In this document: in pieces, positions 5,064 through 5,212 of the stretch
Layout of the letters: every line of letters begins with the position of its first letter
Position numbering within the stretch: position 1 is the stretch's first letter
Source of the DNA: Methylococcaceae bacterium
GTDB taxonomy: Bacteria > Pseudomonadota > Gammaproteobacteria > Methylococcales > UBA1147
Length of the DNA: 5,212 nucleotides
Direction of reading: 5' to 3'
Assembly (NCBI GenBank): GCA_022616595.1
Contig: JAKEEL010000072.1
Location: forward strand, 1 to 5,212
The notes under the pieces: generated by a model
What the model saw: the letters and a program-made list of their open reading frames with translations, nothing else
The model's database searches: none
What the model was told of the DNA's origin: nothing
Made by a program: the position numbers and the translations under genes

Positions 5064-5212
5064 GCCCGCATTTCTCACAAAGGGGGTCGCCAGATCCGGA
5101 TGGGCGGTTTAAATGGTATTGATTCACGCGTTGGCGCGGTCGAATCATCCGGTTTTGGCAGCGATTCGTGGCGAACGGGATGGGCTGTAATCACACCGGT
5201 TCATCTCCACAG

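Noticed and set aside
4978..5148. 57-codon N-terminal extension of the aminotransferase
   Set aside because: The family starts at MPPISYLNG (4977), and the extension shows no targeting sequence or family similarity.
1..5212. CRISPR arrays, insertion sequences, tRNA or rRNA genes
   Set aside because: No regularly spaced repeats, transposase motifs, terminal inverted repeats or tRNA-like folds were seen on reading both strands.

Overview
The window looks like bacterial chromosome from a Gram-negative organism, most likely a gammaproteobacterium. That is an inference from the sigma-54 machinery, the moderate GC content and the gene types; no rRNA or other taxonomic marker is present. Five protein-coding genes and one small peptide gene can be supported.

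Layout: (1) 2-475 (+) is the C-terminal end of an ABC exporter ATP-binding domain, cut by the window edge, with its catalytic motifs eroded. (2) 472-1758 (+) is a sigma-54 enhancer-binding activator whose ATG overlaps the ABC stop codon. (3) 1940-2122 (-) is a 60-residue peptide with a double-glycine type leader. It has a good ribosome binding site and, just upstream, a close match to a sigma-54 promoter (2165-2180). (4) 2123-2443 is an AT-rich divergent control region with repeated CAAAAACC motifs. (5) 2444-3202 (+) is a SurA/PpiC-like peptidyl-prolyl isomerase with no signal peptide. (6) 3280-4044 (+) is a PP2C-family Ser/Thr phosphatase. (7) 4129-4977 (-) is a D-amino acid aminotransferase, convergent with the phosphatase across a short region holding two possible terminator hairpins. 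The last 235 bases (4978-5212) hold the leader of that gene and nothing else I can identify.

Working model (inference): the left and centre of the window are part of a peptide secretion locus. The ABC protein would belong to the exporter, which probably needs a partner ABC subunit outside the window. The adjacent activator would switch on the peptide gene through its sigma-54 promoter. The cytoplasmic isomerase could keep the precursor or another export client competent for transport, and the phosphatase could set the activity of a phosphorylated regulator or kinase. The aminotransferase looks like an ordinary metabolic flank marking the edge of the locus. The most interesting element is the small minus-strand peptide gene: automated annotation could easily miss it, and it carries both an export-type leader and a promoter of the class its neighbour should activate.
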